A stretch of 64,000 bases of DNA, taken from Siderastrea radians. Lineage: Eukaryota; Cnidaria; Anthozoa; Scleractinia; Rhizangiidae. A program made the position numbers and the translations under genes. The stretch is from contig OZ024896.1 in assembly GCA_964017195.1 (NCBI GenBank), positions 6,029,487 through 6,093,486 on the forward strand, written 5' to 3'. Shown here in pieces: positions 32,770 to 43,408 of the stretch. The notes below the pieces were generated by a model that saw nothing but the letters and a program-made list of their open reading frames with translations, searched no databases and had not been told where the DNA came from. Every line of letters begins with the position of its first letter. Within the stretch, counting starts at the first letter, position 1.

Positions 32770-34711
32770 AATTATACTACACGTAGAAAGAAGAGCTCAT
32801 TGTTAACTAATAGTCCATGTTCCTGTTAAGACTAACGAGAGTGTAGCTCTAAAATGTAAGGCAAAATCTCTTCTGATTAAAAGCTTTCAAAAAGGTGCCG
32901 TTTAACGTGATATTTACTGCATTGGAACTGCTATAACTTCCTGGAAGACTCTATGTTTAATGTCTTTTGCTTTCGGTGATCCACAGTCAGGACTGTTAAA
33001 TACACACTGATGTTACATTATTTTTCACATAATTTCGAAAGAAACTCACTTCAAGTTGGTAACTTAAGCGGTGTTAGCAAACTGAAATTACCTCTGACAG
33101 CATTGTGTGGCGGCCCTCCAATAACAAATAGACAGACTCGCTATCATGTCAGAATCGCTTGCAGCACAGTGCTGACACAGCATTTCGACTGAGAAGATAT
33201 GCTATACACTCCAACGTATCTTACGTATCTTATCTTGAAGAGTAGAACAAAATGCAACGCAATATTTCCTTGGGAACATAAGTGGCGGAGAGGGATCTTA
33301 CACACAAACTGTACTTGCTCGTCATTGTCGTCGTCCTCGTCATCATTGTATTAAAAACGTAATAATTTAGAATAAATAAGTAAACTCCTTTTCATGAAAA
33401 TAAAATGATTTGTAAAGCAGTTTCTAAATTACTAGAGTGAATTTTAATGTCGTTTCTTATGACAATTAATACAGTAAAGTGACAGATAACGGAAGGTTGG
33501 TTTTGCATTTTTTTGAGATCACAATAAATTTTTTTTTACAGCAATGACTTTCTGGAGGTTGAGTTAGATTGGAATTTCATACCATTTTCTAGTGTTATCG
33601 TGATCCGGTGGTCTCTTTTGATTGCGCTTAAGACAACGTTCAGTTTTGCGATAATGTTGTCACAAAATGCTGGCTTGCGATTGCCTCAACAACTGTCATG
33701 ACAACGCGGCCAAGGTTAAACCTCGAGTCTTTTCGACACAAAACCGCCGGCAAAATTTTAGGTGTTGTTTAGTAATATAGTTGGAAAAACTAGCCGTCAT
33801 TATAAAACCGTAATGTCGTCTCAAAATCGCGCGCTCCGCAAAACGATTAGTCAAAGAAGTCAGGATTTAATGGAAAAACCTGAACAGCTTCAACAGGACT
33901 TAAAAAAAACAGCTGCAAAGATTCTCATTGGGAAAAAGAAGTACGATCTCATTTCTCCTGAGCGTAAAAATGCTCCGTTGGTTGCCCACTAACTACTTAC
34001 GTACGTATCGGATACAACACCTTAACCTTCCGCCTATTTGAGGAGTCAAGTGCCGCAGTTAGAAGTTTCAGTCAATTTGGTTGCGAAGCAAAACTTTTCG
34101 TGCAAAAAGAAGGCCCAAAACTCAGCTAATTCACGCTCGTTGCATATGAGATGACTATTTTTGTTGGTTAAGTTAAATTTATATTTATATCCATCCAATG
34201 CGCTCTCGATCGTGGAATTATCGTTAAATAACAGAAGCTTATGCGATTGTAGAAAGTTCATTGGTGTGCTTTAAAGTGATCCTTCGCTGTGACTTAGACC
34301 AAGAGTAACCACTGAAGGAACTGCGCGTTTTGGGTAGGAAACTCGGCAATTCAGATTCATACTGAACTGAAAAATTCTCTAAGATTGTCTGTCAATTGAT
34401 ATTCTTAAAACATTCTCAGCAATGGCTGGACCATAGCATACATGCATTACTCAACCACTTTTGAAAGGGATTTGGCAAGTTATAGCTAACATTTATTTCA
34501 AGCCTATCTGAATCCTTAACGACAAATGTTCAACGAAAAATATAATCACATGCTCTAGAACGGCTGAGAGATTTCTCAAGAAGAGTTAACATGGATCAAA
34601 GAATCCCAGCCGTCATAAATTAACTGCACAAAAAGTAAAATACAGCCGTATTAAAGCTTGTTAAAACGACAATTTTTTGCTTTTCTCAAAGACTCCTCTT
34701 AATCACTTGTT

Positions 34712-35612
34712 AGAGCCGCGATAAACTTCACGAACTCTGTAGCCAACCTTCGAAGGGAATACTGTCGCCGATTCGAAGACCATGGCTACTTCAAGGAAAA
34801 TTACTTTGCTACTCTGGCCTCAATAATTATAAACGTGATATGCTGTCCTGTTGTCATTGTAATGAACGCATTGGTTATAATAGAATTAAAACAAGGAAAA
34901 GACTTCAGAGCATCTACAACATACTGCTGGCCTTCTTGGCGGCAACTGATCTGCTCGTAGGAATAGTCGCTCAGCCCACTTATACTGCAGCGGAGATTTT
35001 CGCCATAGCTGGTGGTTCAGTGGATGCATAGTACTGTTTCATCTTTCATCTTTTTCATTTGGTGCTAATAAGCCTTGAGCGCTTCATTGCCCTAAAATAT
35101 ACAGTACCTTGCAATACTTTGAAATTGTAACAAAACGTAGGTTGCTTGTAGCTGTGGCATTATGTTGGTGTCTATCGGGAATTGTTACACTTTTCACCAA
35201 TTTAAGTTCTACTTTATTTCATCTTCTTGTTATATCTGTCTCAATCGTTTTCAGCCTTGTGATAATCGCTTATTCTCATCTGTCTGCCTATTCAATCACT
35301 CGACGTCACCAAAGACAAATTAGAGCTGAACAGATTCCTGCAGTAGACGCAGCAAAGTTCCTCGAAGAAAAGAAAGCCTGGAAAACGGCCAGCATTATTG
35401 TTGGTTTTGTTTTCTTGTCATTTATGCCAGGACTGCTCATTGTTTTAGCTGTCGTAAACGACAATCCAGCAGCTATTCATATGTTGCGGCCTGTTTTTAC
35501 TAAAACTTCTCTTCTGCTGAATTCACTTTGCAATCCGATTATTTATTGTTTTAGAAGTAACACGCTCCGCAAATCGATGATGGCGCTCCTTACGGGAAAT
35601 CGCAATTTATAA
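34712..35612 (+). pseudogene. Broken class A GPCR, unit C (retains 3' half)
   Basis: Only copy with both halves. Defects: a 26-nt deletion that removes the ATG, the shared frame error after TM1, the shared TAG in TM3, and a deletion of about 44 nt removing much of TM3. From 35109 to 35612 an open frame of 167 codons covers TM4 to TM7, with a TM6 FLSFMPGLL and a TM7 LCNPIIYCF (NPxxY intact), then SNTLRKSMMALLTG-stop. The 3' half therefore still looks receptor-like, but no start codon for a full receptor exists. If transcribed it could at most give a truncated product. Confidence 0.82.
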
Positions 35613-35613
35613 T

Positions 35614-37239
35614 GAAACCTGAACAGCTTCAGCAGGGCTCAAACCCTGAACCCTGAGTTTCAAATGCTAAACGGTATGAAAAATGCTGCTGTTTTTTGAT
35701 TGACCTACTTCAAAAACGCAGGAACAATGGAACGGGATCAGACGGCAAAACCTCCTTGTTGTGCCTGAAGCCAAGAGTGAACTGAGTAATTTGCGGAGGT
35801 CGCAATGTTCAAGAATACTGCTCATATTTTATGGAACAGGCTGCGATTAAAAACAGCACTTGCAATAAGAATTTTCAAACTTTTAAACAGCTGGAAAAAA
35901 CGGCTTTTTAATTCCGTTCATGATGCTTTTTAATGTTTTAGTTTTTCTTATCTTGGATCTTTAATTACTTTGTAATTATTATTTTTTTCACATATTCTGG
36001 AAGGATTACCGAAGCTGTAACTTTAATAAGTTAGCAATCCTACTCGCACTTGAGGGATATGAGGTGATTCCAATAATTATAAGTTTCTAGAAAATTTATA
36101 CACACATGCTCTATTTCACTTTGACTCAAAACCGTGTGTAACGGAGCAACTCCGCTTTTTTCTGGGCAAACGTTTACTCCATAAAAGCACATAATTATTC
36201 AATCACTTTTGATTCATGAAAAGGATTTGGAAGTCATAAATGATATTTAATTCAAGCCTATCTGAATTCCTAACGACAAATGTTTAATGAAAAAATTGTA
36301 TATATAATGCTGATTACTCAAGAGCAGTTTACGTTTGTCGAATTTTCAAAGCTAGAGCTCTTATAGAAACTTAGAAAGTCTTGGAGATTTGTTAATGAGC
36401 AAAACTGAGACAGGTTTTCCAGCCAATCTCAGATGCGTTAGAGTGTAAATGGCGTTAGATCGCAGCGAACAGCGATTTTTTCTTAGGATAGGTTTTTGTC
36501 AGGAACATATCGTGATTTACTTGTGTTGATTGTGAAGCATACACAGTCAATGAGACCCGACATAGCCAATCGAGCCAATCCGAACAACAAATCAATCGAA
36601 ATCAATCGAATTCCAATCGTTCGATTGTTTTTCGATTGGTTCGGCAATCGAACATAATCGAACAGGAACTTTTCGGTGAGTTCGATTTCCGAACTTAATA
36701 GAACCAATCGAACTTAATCGACCGGATTAGTTCGCTTTTGTTGGGTAGTAAAACGACATAAATATCGTAAGCACTGTAGTATTAATAGAATCGAATTATA
36801 AAACAGAGAGATTTCCCTCTTATAGCTATGTGAGCCAGGTGTAGAAAACATAAACGCCTTTCAATCAGTCAACTTAAACCTTGATTGTTTTATTGTTACT
36901 GAGCAAACTTTAACGGCACAGCAAACTAAACTGCCTTTATATACCTGGGATTATAATGACCGCTGATTATGTAGCTTATAGTTGTCGCAGAAGTCCCGAA
37001 CGAGTTAAGGAACTGTGTCGACGGCGAAAGAGCACTCGTGATAGCCTTCGACAACCACTTCGAAAATTGTAAGGTTCACTTGCGCCATCTTTTCCGTGTA
37101 CGTGGTTGAAATATATAGACGCCATGGCGCTTTACAACAAACATTTTGACTTTTTTCATTATGCTGTTTAGTTTTCAAATAATGTTTTTATTTTCGTTTG
37201 CAGCGTGGCTTTATGTATTTTCGCAAGTCTGCTTTAAGG
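35614..37239. other. Right flank of the array; no gene seen
   Basis: Begins with a GPCR 3' flank related to the 23.0-kb spacer. A patch at about 36560-36725 is rich in repeated ATCGAA/TTCGAT motifs with internal inverted symmetry, and the minus-strand ORF over it is an artefact. No gene recognised. Confidence 0.45.
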
Positions 37240-37340
37240 GACAACAACAACAACAATTAGCTTTATTTGCATGACTGCAAGTTCTTACAGTATTGCAAAA
37301 GCATACAACTCAACAAAAAAAATATTGTAATAAATAGATA
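37240..37340 (-). mobile_element. LINE 3' tail fragment, minus strand
   Basis: Read on the minus strand it has CTTTTGCAATACTGTAA, then ATGCAAATAAAGC with a poly(A) signal, then a TTG-repeat tail. A sibling copy lies at 44008-44110. Only the tail is present. Confidence 0.5.
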
Positions 37341-37439
37341 AGAATTAAGTTACATCATTCTGAATTGATAATGAATTATTGCGTAAATTTAAGGGTGGAT
37401 TCATTTGTAGCATACGCGTATAGCAAAAAATGCGACAAC

Positions 37440-37721
37440 CTGTTTGTTTGCATCACATTTAGGTTACGCGTATGGGGTAGGCGATAAATCAATGGCACGT
37501 TCCAGTGTGCGCTCGTACCTCATTGGCTATATATTCTGGCGCTGTCAACTCTGATTACTTTTCCCAAAGGAGGAAAATGCCTGCTCAAATACTTGCGAAA
37601 GGATTGCATTTTCCCGTGCGGCTAAAATGCAAATATATCTTCACTGAATGCGATAAATCGATACGCCATTGAGTAATCGCATACCCTATACGCGTATCCC
37701 GAATGCGATGCAAATAAACAG
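37440..37721. mobile_element. 282-bp miniature inverted-repeat element
   Basis: The left end CTGTTTGTTTGCATCACATT and the right end AATGCGATGCAAATAAACAG are near reverse complements, and the similarity continues inward through ACGCGTAT and GCGATAAATCAATGGC for about 60 bp. No ORF. The YR retrotransposon begins within 2-4 bp of its right end. Confidence 0.7.
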
Positions 37722-37722
37722 T

Positions 37723-37907
37723 CTATTCTCTCTAGGGGCTCCGCACAAAAAAGCCTTAGAACGCTGATTACGTAACCCTAGCATGCTGCGTTCAGTCCGT
37801 GGCAATCCATCACGTGTCTCATTAGTATGGGGCTCTTATATAAGGCCACTCCCTTGTCGCGATAGCTCATTCAGTCTTTTCGGTGTTTCGAATGCTTCTT
37901 CTCGCGT
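37723..37907 (+). repeat. YR element terminal repeat A1
   Basis: 185 bp beginning CTATTCTCTCTAGGGGCTCC, matched by A2 at 43159-43343. It contains the likely promoter (CACGTG E-box near 37811, TTATATAAG at 37838). Its first bases are partly complementary to the end of B (GCGGA..GCCCC..AGAGAATA), so the circle junction would contain a short imperfect palindrome. Confidence 0.88.
37837..37843 (+). promoter_or_regulatory. TATA box of the YR retrotransposon
   Basis: TATATAA-type box within A1, with an initiator-like TCAGTC about 30 bp downstream; it is repeated in A2 near 43273. It lies upstream of the gag ATG at 37949. Confidence 0.6.
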
Positions 37908-37948
37908 TTTTTGTTTTCGCTTCATCGCTGCGCCACACTTTAATTCTT

Positions 37949-39699
37949 ATGGCTGACCAAGTTCCTGTTGTTCCGGCTGATGTTCAACAATTACAAGACG
38001 CTTTAGCAGTTCCGCCAGCACAAGCCGGAGCTGCTCAGGACGCTCAAAATATTGATGGCGGCGATCCGCCAGCTGCAGTAGCGCAAGTTGCGGTCCCTGC
38101 AGCTCAACCTGCTCATCAACCTCATGCTGATGTAGTAAGTCGTTCTTGCCTTTCGTTCGCCTGCTTTGCTTTCTTTCTGCTATTGGTGGCTAGCGTTTAC
38201 GTTTTGCGGATCGTCGCAGCTTTAGTTTCCCGTTTGGTTAGCTTTATACGCTAGTTTGTCTTGATTATAGCGTTGTTGAGTTTGCCTCACCAAAGTGTTA
38301 GTGAGTTTGTCTCACCGAAGTGTCAGTGAGTTTGTCTCACCGAAGTGTCAGTGAGTTTGTCTCACCGAAGTGTTAGTGAGTTTGTCTCACGAAGTGTTAG
38401 TGAGTTTGTCTCACCGAAGTGTTAGTGAGTTTGCCTCACCGAAGTGTTTTTGTGAGTTTGCCTCACCGAAGTGTTAGTGAGTTTGTCTCACCGAAGTGTT
38501 AGTGAGTTTGTCTCACCGAAGTGTTAGTGAGTTTGTCTCACCGAAGTGTTTTAGTGAAGTTTGTCTCACCGAAGTGTTTTAGTGAGTTTGTCTCACCGAA
38601 GTGTTTTTAGTGAGTTTGTCTCAACAAAATGTTGAAGTGAGTTTGTCTCGTCGTAGTTCTATTATGAGTTTCCCTCACTGAAGTGTTAAAGTGAGTTTGT
38701 CTCATTGACGTGTTAAAGTGAGTTTGTCTCATTGACGTGTTGTAGTGAGTTTGTCTCACTGAGATATTCTAGTGAGTTTGTCTCACCTAGATGTTCTAGT
38801 GCGTTTGTCTCGCTGTAGTTCTATTGTGAGTTTACCTCTCTAAGTGTTATAGTGAGTCTACCTCGTTGATGTGTCGTAGTGAGTTTGTCTCGCCGAGATG
38901 TTCTAGTGAGTTTGCCTCTCTGAAGCGTTTTATCAGTTTGTCTCACCCAAATGTCATTGTGGGTTTGTCTTTCTAGGATATTTATATTGTGCGTTTGTCT
39001 CGTTGCCGGAGCTTTTCGCTCCGCTTGCGGCGATGTTAAGAGTTTATCTCGTTGAAGAACTGTTATTGTGTTTTGTCTCGCTTTAGAGTGCTAGAGTGAA
39101 TTTGTCTCACTTCACGTGTTTTAGCGATTTTGTCCGGCCGTGTGCTAATTTTTTACTTTCTTTGGTTTAAGAATGTTAATGCATTGAAAGACAAGGTAGA
39201 GCGGTTGGAATCAACCCTGACTCGTACTAGCGTTACGTCGGCCCTCGATACTGTGCGTCAGCTGGCCAGCCGCCCTACTCCCCTGGTTGACCGGTACGCC
39301 CTTATTGCTGCTCTTGAACAGTTGGCAGATGTTTCAAGGGAGACTGTCCACCCCGATCGCAAGAGATTCGATGCGATCTTTAAACAGTGCAGACCACTTG
39401 TCGATGAACCCCGCCTTGCCGCCATTATCATCAATTTGTTGGGTGACAAGGAAGAGAAACTGGTAGCGGGCCAGATTCATAAGCTTTTGAAATCAAGCAA
39501 TCCGTCTCCGTCGCCACGTGGTCCTGTCCTTCAATTTGGCCAAGGTTCTCAGCCGGGTCCCAGTTCTTGGGGCCCTATGTTCTCCACCGGCTTCAGAGGC
39601 CGTAGAGGCGGGCGCTCAGGTCCCTTACGGGGCAAATGCTTCAATTGTAAGGGTGTAGGGCACTTTATTGCCAATTGCCCTTTGAATAAGAGGAAATAA
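37949..39699 (+). CDS. YR element gag-like protein, predicted spliced, CCHC zinc knuckle
   Basis: Best read as two exons, 37949-38134 and 39172-39699, joined in phase 0 across a GTAAGT...TTTAAG intron, giving 237 residues. Exon 1 starts with ATG in the context TTATGGCTGACC and encodes an Ala/Pro/Gln-rich region. Exon 2 opens with a heptad-like coiled coil (NALKDKVERLESTL), then a helical central region, a Pro/Gly-rich linker with RGRRGG, and one zinc knuckle CFNCKGVGHFIANC (C-x2-C-x4-H-x4-C) close to the end. The role is RNA binding and particle assembly for the element. Without splicing, exon 1 would run into a hydrophobic tail and stop at 38254, and exon 2 would lack an ATG. The intron model is therefore preferred, but it is inferred from splice-site sequence only. 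Confidence 0.68.
38282..39120 (+). repeat. ~30-copy hairpin/splice-donor-like minisatellite inside the gag intron
   Basis: Units of about 27-31 bp with the core GTGAGTTTGTCTCAC followed by CGAAGTGTTA. The left part (38282-38620) is nearly homogeneous and the right part is progressively degenerate. GTGAG and CTCAC are reverse complements around a five-base loop, so each unit can form a small hairpin. Each also contains GTGAGT, the consensus of a 5' splice donor. The whole array lies within the predicted gag intron 38135-39171. Confidence 0.9.
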
Positions 39700-39761
39700 T
39701 AAAGATGTACTGTTTGTGTGTCAGTTCCTTCTGAATTTCGTTTTTTCTCTTGTGTGTCTAG

Positions 39762-42700
39762 TTGTATTCTCGTTTCCCCGCTCGAGCTAGGCTTCCCCGA
39801 AGGGGTTATCTTATACCCTTCATTGCTCTGTCCCTGGACGGGGTATTTCGGGGTTGCTTCGCTTTGGGGTTTTCCCCCCTCATAGTTCGCTTCATTTCCT
39901 TTCAGGGGAATTGTAAACGATTTAAGACATTTCATTTCAACCCAGAAGAAGCTGCGCTCCTGCGTGTTTCCGTTACCTGGTGTGATTGGAAGGGTAAACC
40001 CCAAGGCGTCGTAACCCCGGTACCCTCGGTTCAGATGGTTTCCTCGCTCATGGCCAAAGCTTCACCTAGTCTTCCTTCATTCCGAAACCCGGACGCTTTT
40101 GTAGCTGGGGAGTTGCACAGGCATGTTGACAAGTGGGAGGAAATCCTCGCCCAGCATCCAAAACAAGATGAGATTTTATCATACATCAAATATAAGGTTA
40201 ACGTTAAGGACTTTTTCACCCGCTTTCGAGGGGATTTTCAAGGAACATTTTACGATTCTCCTTGCCCGCCAAGAGCAGAGTTCAGCAATAACAAATCGTG
40301 TCTTGGCTTTGAGGATTTTATTTCTTCTACAATCTTGGAACGTGTTAAAAACGGATCTCTCTCAGTCTGGGGAAGGGTTGGTGAAGACGATCCCCCTCAT
40401 CTTGTTATGCCATTGACTATAGAACCCTCTAAGCCAAGGTTATGCCACGATGAACGCTTTCTCAATTTGTGGATAAGAGATTTGCCCCTCAAGTTGGATT
40501 ACATATCTGATTTACCTCGTTATGTCGGAAAATACCATTTCCAAACAACTATGGACGATAAAAGTGGTTATGACCACGTTGAAATTTCCGAAGAGAGTAG
40601 AAAATATTTTGGCCTACAATGGCAAGGCTGGTATTTTGTTTATAATACTATCCCTTTTGGCTGGAAGGGCAGTGCATACGTCTTCCACTCTATTGGTATG
40701 GCTGCTACCAGCTACATTAGATCCCTGGGAGTGCCATGTAGCCAGTATATTGATGACAGACAGCTTTCTCCTCCCCCTGAATCACGTGCGTCTGCGGAGG
40801 ATTGGTCCGATTTAGAGTTTGCCAATGCTGCCATTTTCATAGCTGCTTTTGTTCTTATCTCTTTGGGATATTTTATTGGCTTATCCAAGTCTTCGCTTAT
40901 CCCTGCTCGAGTAGTCAAATTCCTTGGATTCTTGGTTGACTCTCAACTTTGCGCCTTCCTTTTACCGGAGGATAAGAAGATTAAGTTTGCAACTTTACGT
41001 GAGCACATCTTAGCCAACCGGGAGGTCTCAGTTAAGACCCTCCAGCGTCTGGCGGGTAAAATATCTTCTTTTTGTATCGCGGTCCCTGCGGCCTTGCTCT
41101 ATGCTAGGGACATTTTCCGGTCCACTGCTGGCTTCACTAGGTCTTCGCGTTTAGTTCGGGTGACGGGAGCCCTCAGGAAGGAAATAGAACATTGGCGCTT
41201 CCTTGACTCTTGGGAAGGTTGTCTGCCGTGGCTTAATGAAAAACACGTTGTGGTCAAGATTTCCTCTGACGCTTCGAATTCTGGTTGGGGAGGTTCTATC
41301 GTGTCACCGGGCTTGCCGCCTTTCGAAGTTCGCGATTACTGGACCAACGATACTAGATCTCACCCGATTGTCGTTAAAGAAGCCCTCGCCTTTGTTAATA
41401 CCTTGCAAGCTGGTAAATCCCTCGTTACCAATGCGCGTGTGGATGCTCACTCCGACAGTTTGGCCTTTTTACAGTCTTGGGAGAAACAAGGCGGTGGGAA
41501 TGTGCAGCTCAATGACGCTCTCAAAAAGTTGCACGAAACAGCCTTCGCGCTCAACGCAGTAATTTCGCTCAAGTATGTCCCATCTTCTGCCAATCCAGCC
41601 GATCCGCCGTCCCGTGTCTTGTCGGATCTGGATTGCACGCTTTCTAGGACAGCTGATTCGTTTAACTTTTGTCAGAGGTGTGGATTTAGAAGAGATCTAG
41701 TTGTTGTGGATAACGCCCGAGACCTGGTAAAAATCGACCTTAAAGATATTGAAGACCGTATTTCGGAACTCAAGGAGATCAGGTCCAACAAACCTTATGA
41801 GAAACAAAAGTCCTCTACTCACCGGGAGCTGGTTAGGTTTCTGGCATCTTTACCCACTCCCAAGTTTCTCCCCTCTGACTCCCCTGGGGACATCCAGAAA
41901 TTCCTCGTTTGGAAGGACAAGTCAGGCCGAACAAAAGTCCATCAGATGTCATGTCCACAAGCGGGCCAAACTCGACCTTCCTCTTGTAGTTGCCCTGCGA
42001 GGTTAGCTGCCGGTACGGTCGACAGCCTGTTGGGAAAGCTCAGGGCCATCTTTGCTGAAGCTGGACTCGGGGGAGAATGGGATGACAGGTTGGGAATTGG
42101 AAATCCTGTTTCCCATCCATCTATTAAGAACTATTTGAAATTAATTAAGGAAGAACAGGCTAAAGCCAGAGTTTGCCCAAAGAAGGCTGTACCTTTGTTT
42201 CTTGAAAAACTTCAAATTATAGCTCAGTTTATTCTCGCTCAACTTCAAAGCCCACGGATCTCCCCTATTTCCCTGTATATTTTTAGTCGAGATCTTTGTT
42301 TTTTCACTACCGACTTTTTCTCGGGAGACCGCTCCTCCGATTTGGGTAGGGTCCTGTCCAGAGAGGTTTTATATTTTCCCGATTCCTCTGGGATATTATT
42401 TAACCATACGTTTGGGAAAACTTTGAGAGGGGATTCGGTTAACACGTTTGCAGTGCGTCGCTGCGACAATCTAGTTGTGTGCCCAGTCAAGAATTTTGAG
42501 CGTTATATTGCAGTCGCTAAGTTAATTAAAATCAACCTAGGTCAGGGTTTTTTATTTCATGTTACTAAAGGTAATAATGTTACCCAGGAACCTTTTATTG
42601 GTTCTGCAGTTCATGGTCGTCTAAAGTTCTATCTAGACCAAATTCAAGCCAATGATGGAGAAACTCCTCACAGCTCTCGTAGTGGCTGCTCCATAACGCT

Positions 42701-42914
42701 TTCTCTGCTCGGAGCCTCCAAGGAAGCAGTTGCTAACCATGTCGGTTGGGCTAGTACGAAGATGGTTGACCACTATAATGACCTCCGGAGCATATTACGC
42801 CCTAATGCTCCAGCTGCGTTACTCTCTGCGGAAGCTTCTGGCTCTTCGTGCAATGTTGCTATGGCTTACGAGTCCTTTGCGGATATTTCTTCCTTTAAGC
42901 CAGTTTTTCCATAG
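39762..42914 (+). CDS. YR element polyprotein: reverse transcriptase, RNase H, tyrosine recombinase
   Basis: Open for 1050 codons from TTG 39762; the first ATG in the clear lies at 40035. The frame differs from gag, and the open stretch starts immediately after TTGTGTGTCTAG, a good splice acceptor, so a spliced mRNA may supply the start. RT occupies about residues 150-440 (PRLCHDERFLNLW, then the active site Y329-I-D-D332). RNase H spans about 495-640 (SDAS with D503, GWGG, a conserved Glu in KEALAF, the PADPPSR end). A linker with a cysteine cluster (SCSCPAR) follows. The tyrosine recombinase lies at the C-terminus with H970-xx-R973 (HSSR), H993 (NHVGW) and the nucleophile Y1005. It makes cDNA and integrates a circular intermediate by recombination rather than by a DDE integrase. 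No internal stop was seen. Confidence 0.9.
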   Translation: MYSRFPARARLPRRGYLIPFIALSLDGVFRGCFALGFSPLIVRFISFQGNCKRFKTFHFNPEEAALLRVSVTWCDWKGKPQGVVTPVPSVQMVSSLMAKASPSLPSFRNPDAFVAGELHRHVDKWEEILAQHPKQDEILSYIKYKVNVKDFFTRFRGDFQGTFYDSPCPPRAEFSNNKSCLGFEDFISSTILERVKNGSLSVWGRVGEDDPPHLVMPLTIEPSKPRLCHDERFLNLWIRDLPLKLDYISDLPRYVGKYHFQTTMDDKSGYDHVEISEESRKYFGLQWQGWYFVYNTIPFGWKGSAYVFHSIGMAATSYIRSLGVPCSQYIDDRQLSPPPESRASAEDWSDLEFANAAIFIAAFVLISLGYFIGLSKSSLIPARVVKFLGFLVDSQLCAFLLPEDKKIKFATLREHILANREVSVKTLQRLAGKISSFCIAVPAALLYARDIFRSTAGFTRSSRLVRVTGALRKEIEHWRFLDSWEGCLPWLNEKHVVVKISSDASNSGWGGSIVSPGLPPFEVRDYWTNDTRSHPIVVKEALAFVNTLQAGKSLVTNARVDAHSDSLAFLQSWEKQGGGNVQLNDALKKLHETAFALNAVISLKYVPSSANPADPPSRVLSDLDCTLSRTADSFNFCQRCGFRRDLVVVDNARDLVKIDLKDIEDRISELKEIRSNKPYEKQKSSTHRELVRFLASLPTPKFLPSDSPGDIQKFLVWKDKSGRTKVHQMSCPQAGQTRPSSCSCPARLAAGTVDSLLGKLRAIFAEAGLGGEWDDRLGIGNPVSHPSIKNYLKLIKEEQAKARVCPKKAVPLFLEKLQIIAQFILAQLQSPRISPISLYIFSRDLCFFTTDFFSGDRSSDLGRVLSREVLYFPDSSGILFNHTFGKTLRGDSVNTFAVRRCDNLVVCPVKNFERYIAVAKLIKINLGQGFLFHVTKGNNVTQEPFIGSAVHGRLKFYLDQIQANDGETPHSSRSGCSITLSLLGASKEAVANHVGWASTKMVDHYNDLRSILRPNAPAALLSAEASGSSCNVAMAYESFADISSFKPVFP

Positions 42915-43089
42915 AGCTTTTTTCTCTGTAAATGCTGAAACTTTGTTCTAGATTAAAGACTTGTTAGCTTCTGTAAGTTTCTGGCCTATTTTTTAGTATC
43001 GTTTGAGTTTTGGGAGGAATGTACGTTCAGAGTTTATGGGATCATAGATTTTATATTCATATGGAGTTTCCAGGAGACTCTCCGCCGTA

Positions 43090-43160
43090 GGGCTGAGTCT
43101 CCCATATCTTATCTAGTCTAAGGCATTGTTTGCGGACAGCCCCGGAGAGAATATATTACT
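43090..43160 (+). repeat. YR element internal repeat B1
   Basis: 71 bp beginning GGGCTGAGTCTCCCAT and ending GAATATATTACT; it runs directly into A2. Identical sequence forms B2 at 43409-43479. Confidence 0.88.
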
Positions 43161-43343
43161 ATTCTCTCTAGGGGCTCCGCACAAAAAAGCCTTAGAACGC
43201 TGATTACGTAACCCTAGCATGCTGCGTTCAGTCCGTGGCAATCCATCACGTGTCTCATTAGTATGGGGCTCTTATATAAGGCCACTCCCTTGTCGCGATA
43301 GCTCATTCAGTCTTTTCGGTGTTTCGAATGCTTCTTTTCGCGT
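43159..43343 (+). repeat. YR element internal repeat A2
   Basis: 185-bp copy of A1 with a single visible C/T difference. It overlaps the B1 end by the CT of the ACT/ATTCTC junction. The B1-A2 junction is the likely template region that restores both ends during replication. Confidence 0.88.
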
Positions 43344-43408
43344 CCCGCCCACCTCCCCGCAGCGATGAACCGGCACTCCACCAGGAGCTCCCCGCTCCTG
43401 ACCGCCTT

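Larger units (their letters stand above)
29889..35162 (+). repeat. Tandem unit C (5.3 kb), most diverged copy
   Basis: Third direct copy. It differs from A and B by scattered substitutions and indels: a contracted TATG tract, four amino-acid changes in the peptide, and a 26-nt loss spanning the GPCR ATG. At its right end the sequence does not jump back to the unit start but runs on into the GPCR 3' half, so C is the parental right end of the array. Confidence 0.9.

Noticed and set aside
34712..35612. Intact third GPCR
   Set aside because: ATG deleted, a frame error after TM1, an in-frame TAG and a TM3 deletion; only TM4-TM7 remain open.
37883..38254. 123-codon ORF with apparent transmembrane tail as an envelope-like protein
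   Set aside because: The hydrophobic tail begins right after a strong GTAAGT donor. Splicing to the downstream zinc-knuckle exon in the same phase gives a better gag model.
38282..39120. Regular ~28-bp repeats resembling a CRISPR array
   Set aside because: There are no unique spacers: the whole unit repeats. The context is a eukaryotic retrotransposon intron and no cas gene is present.
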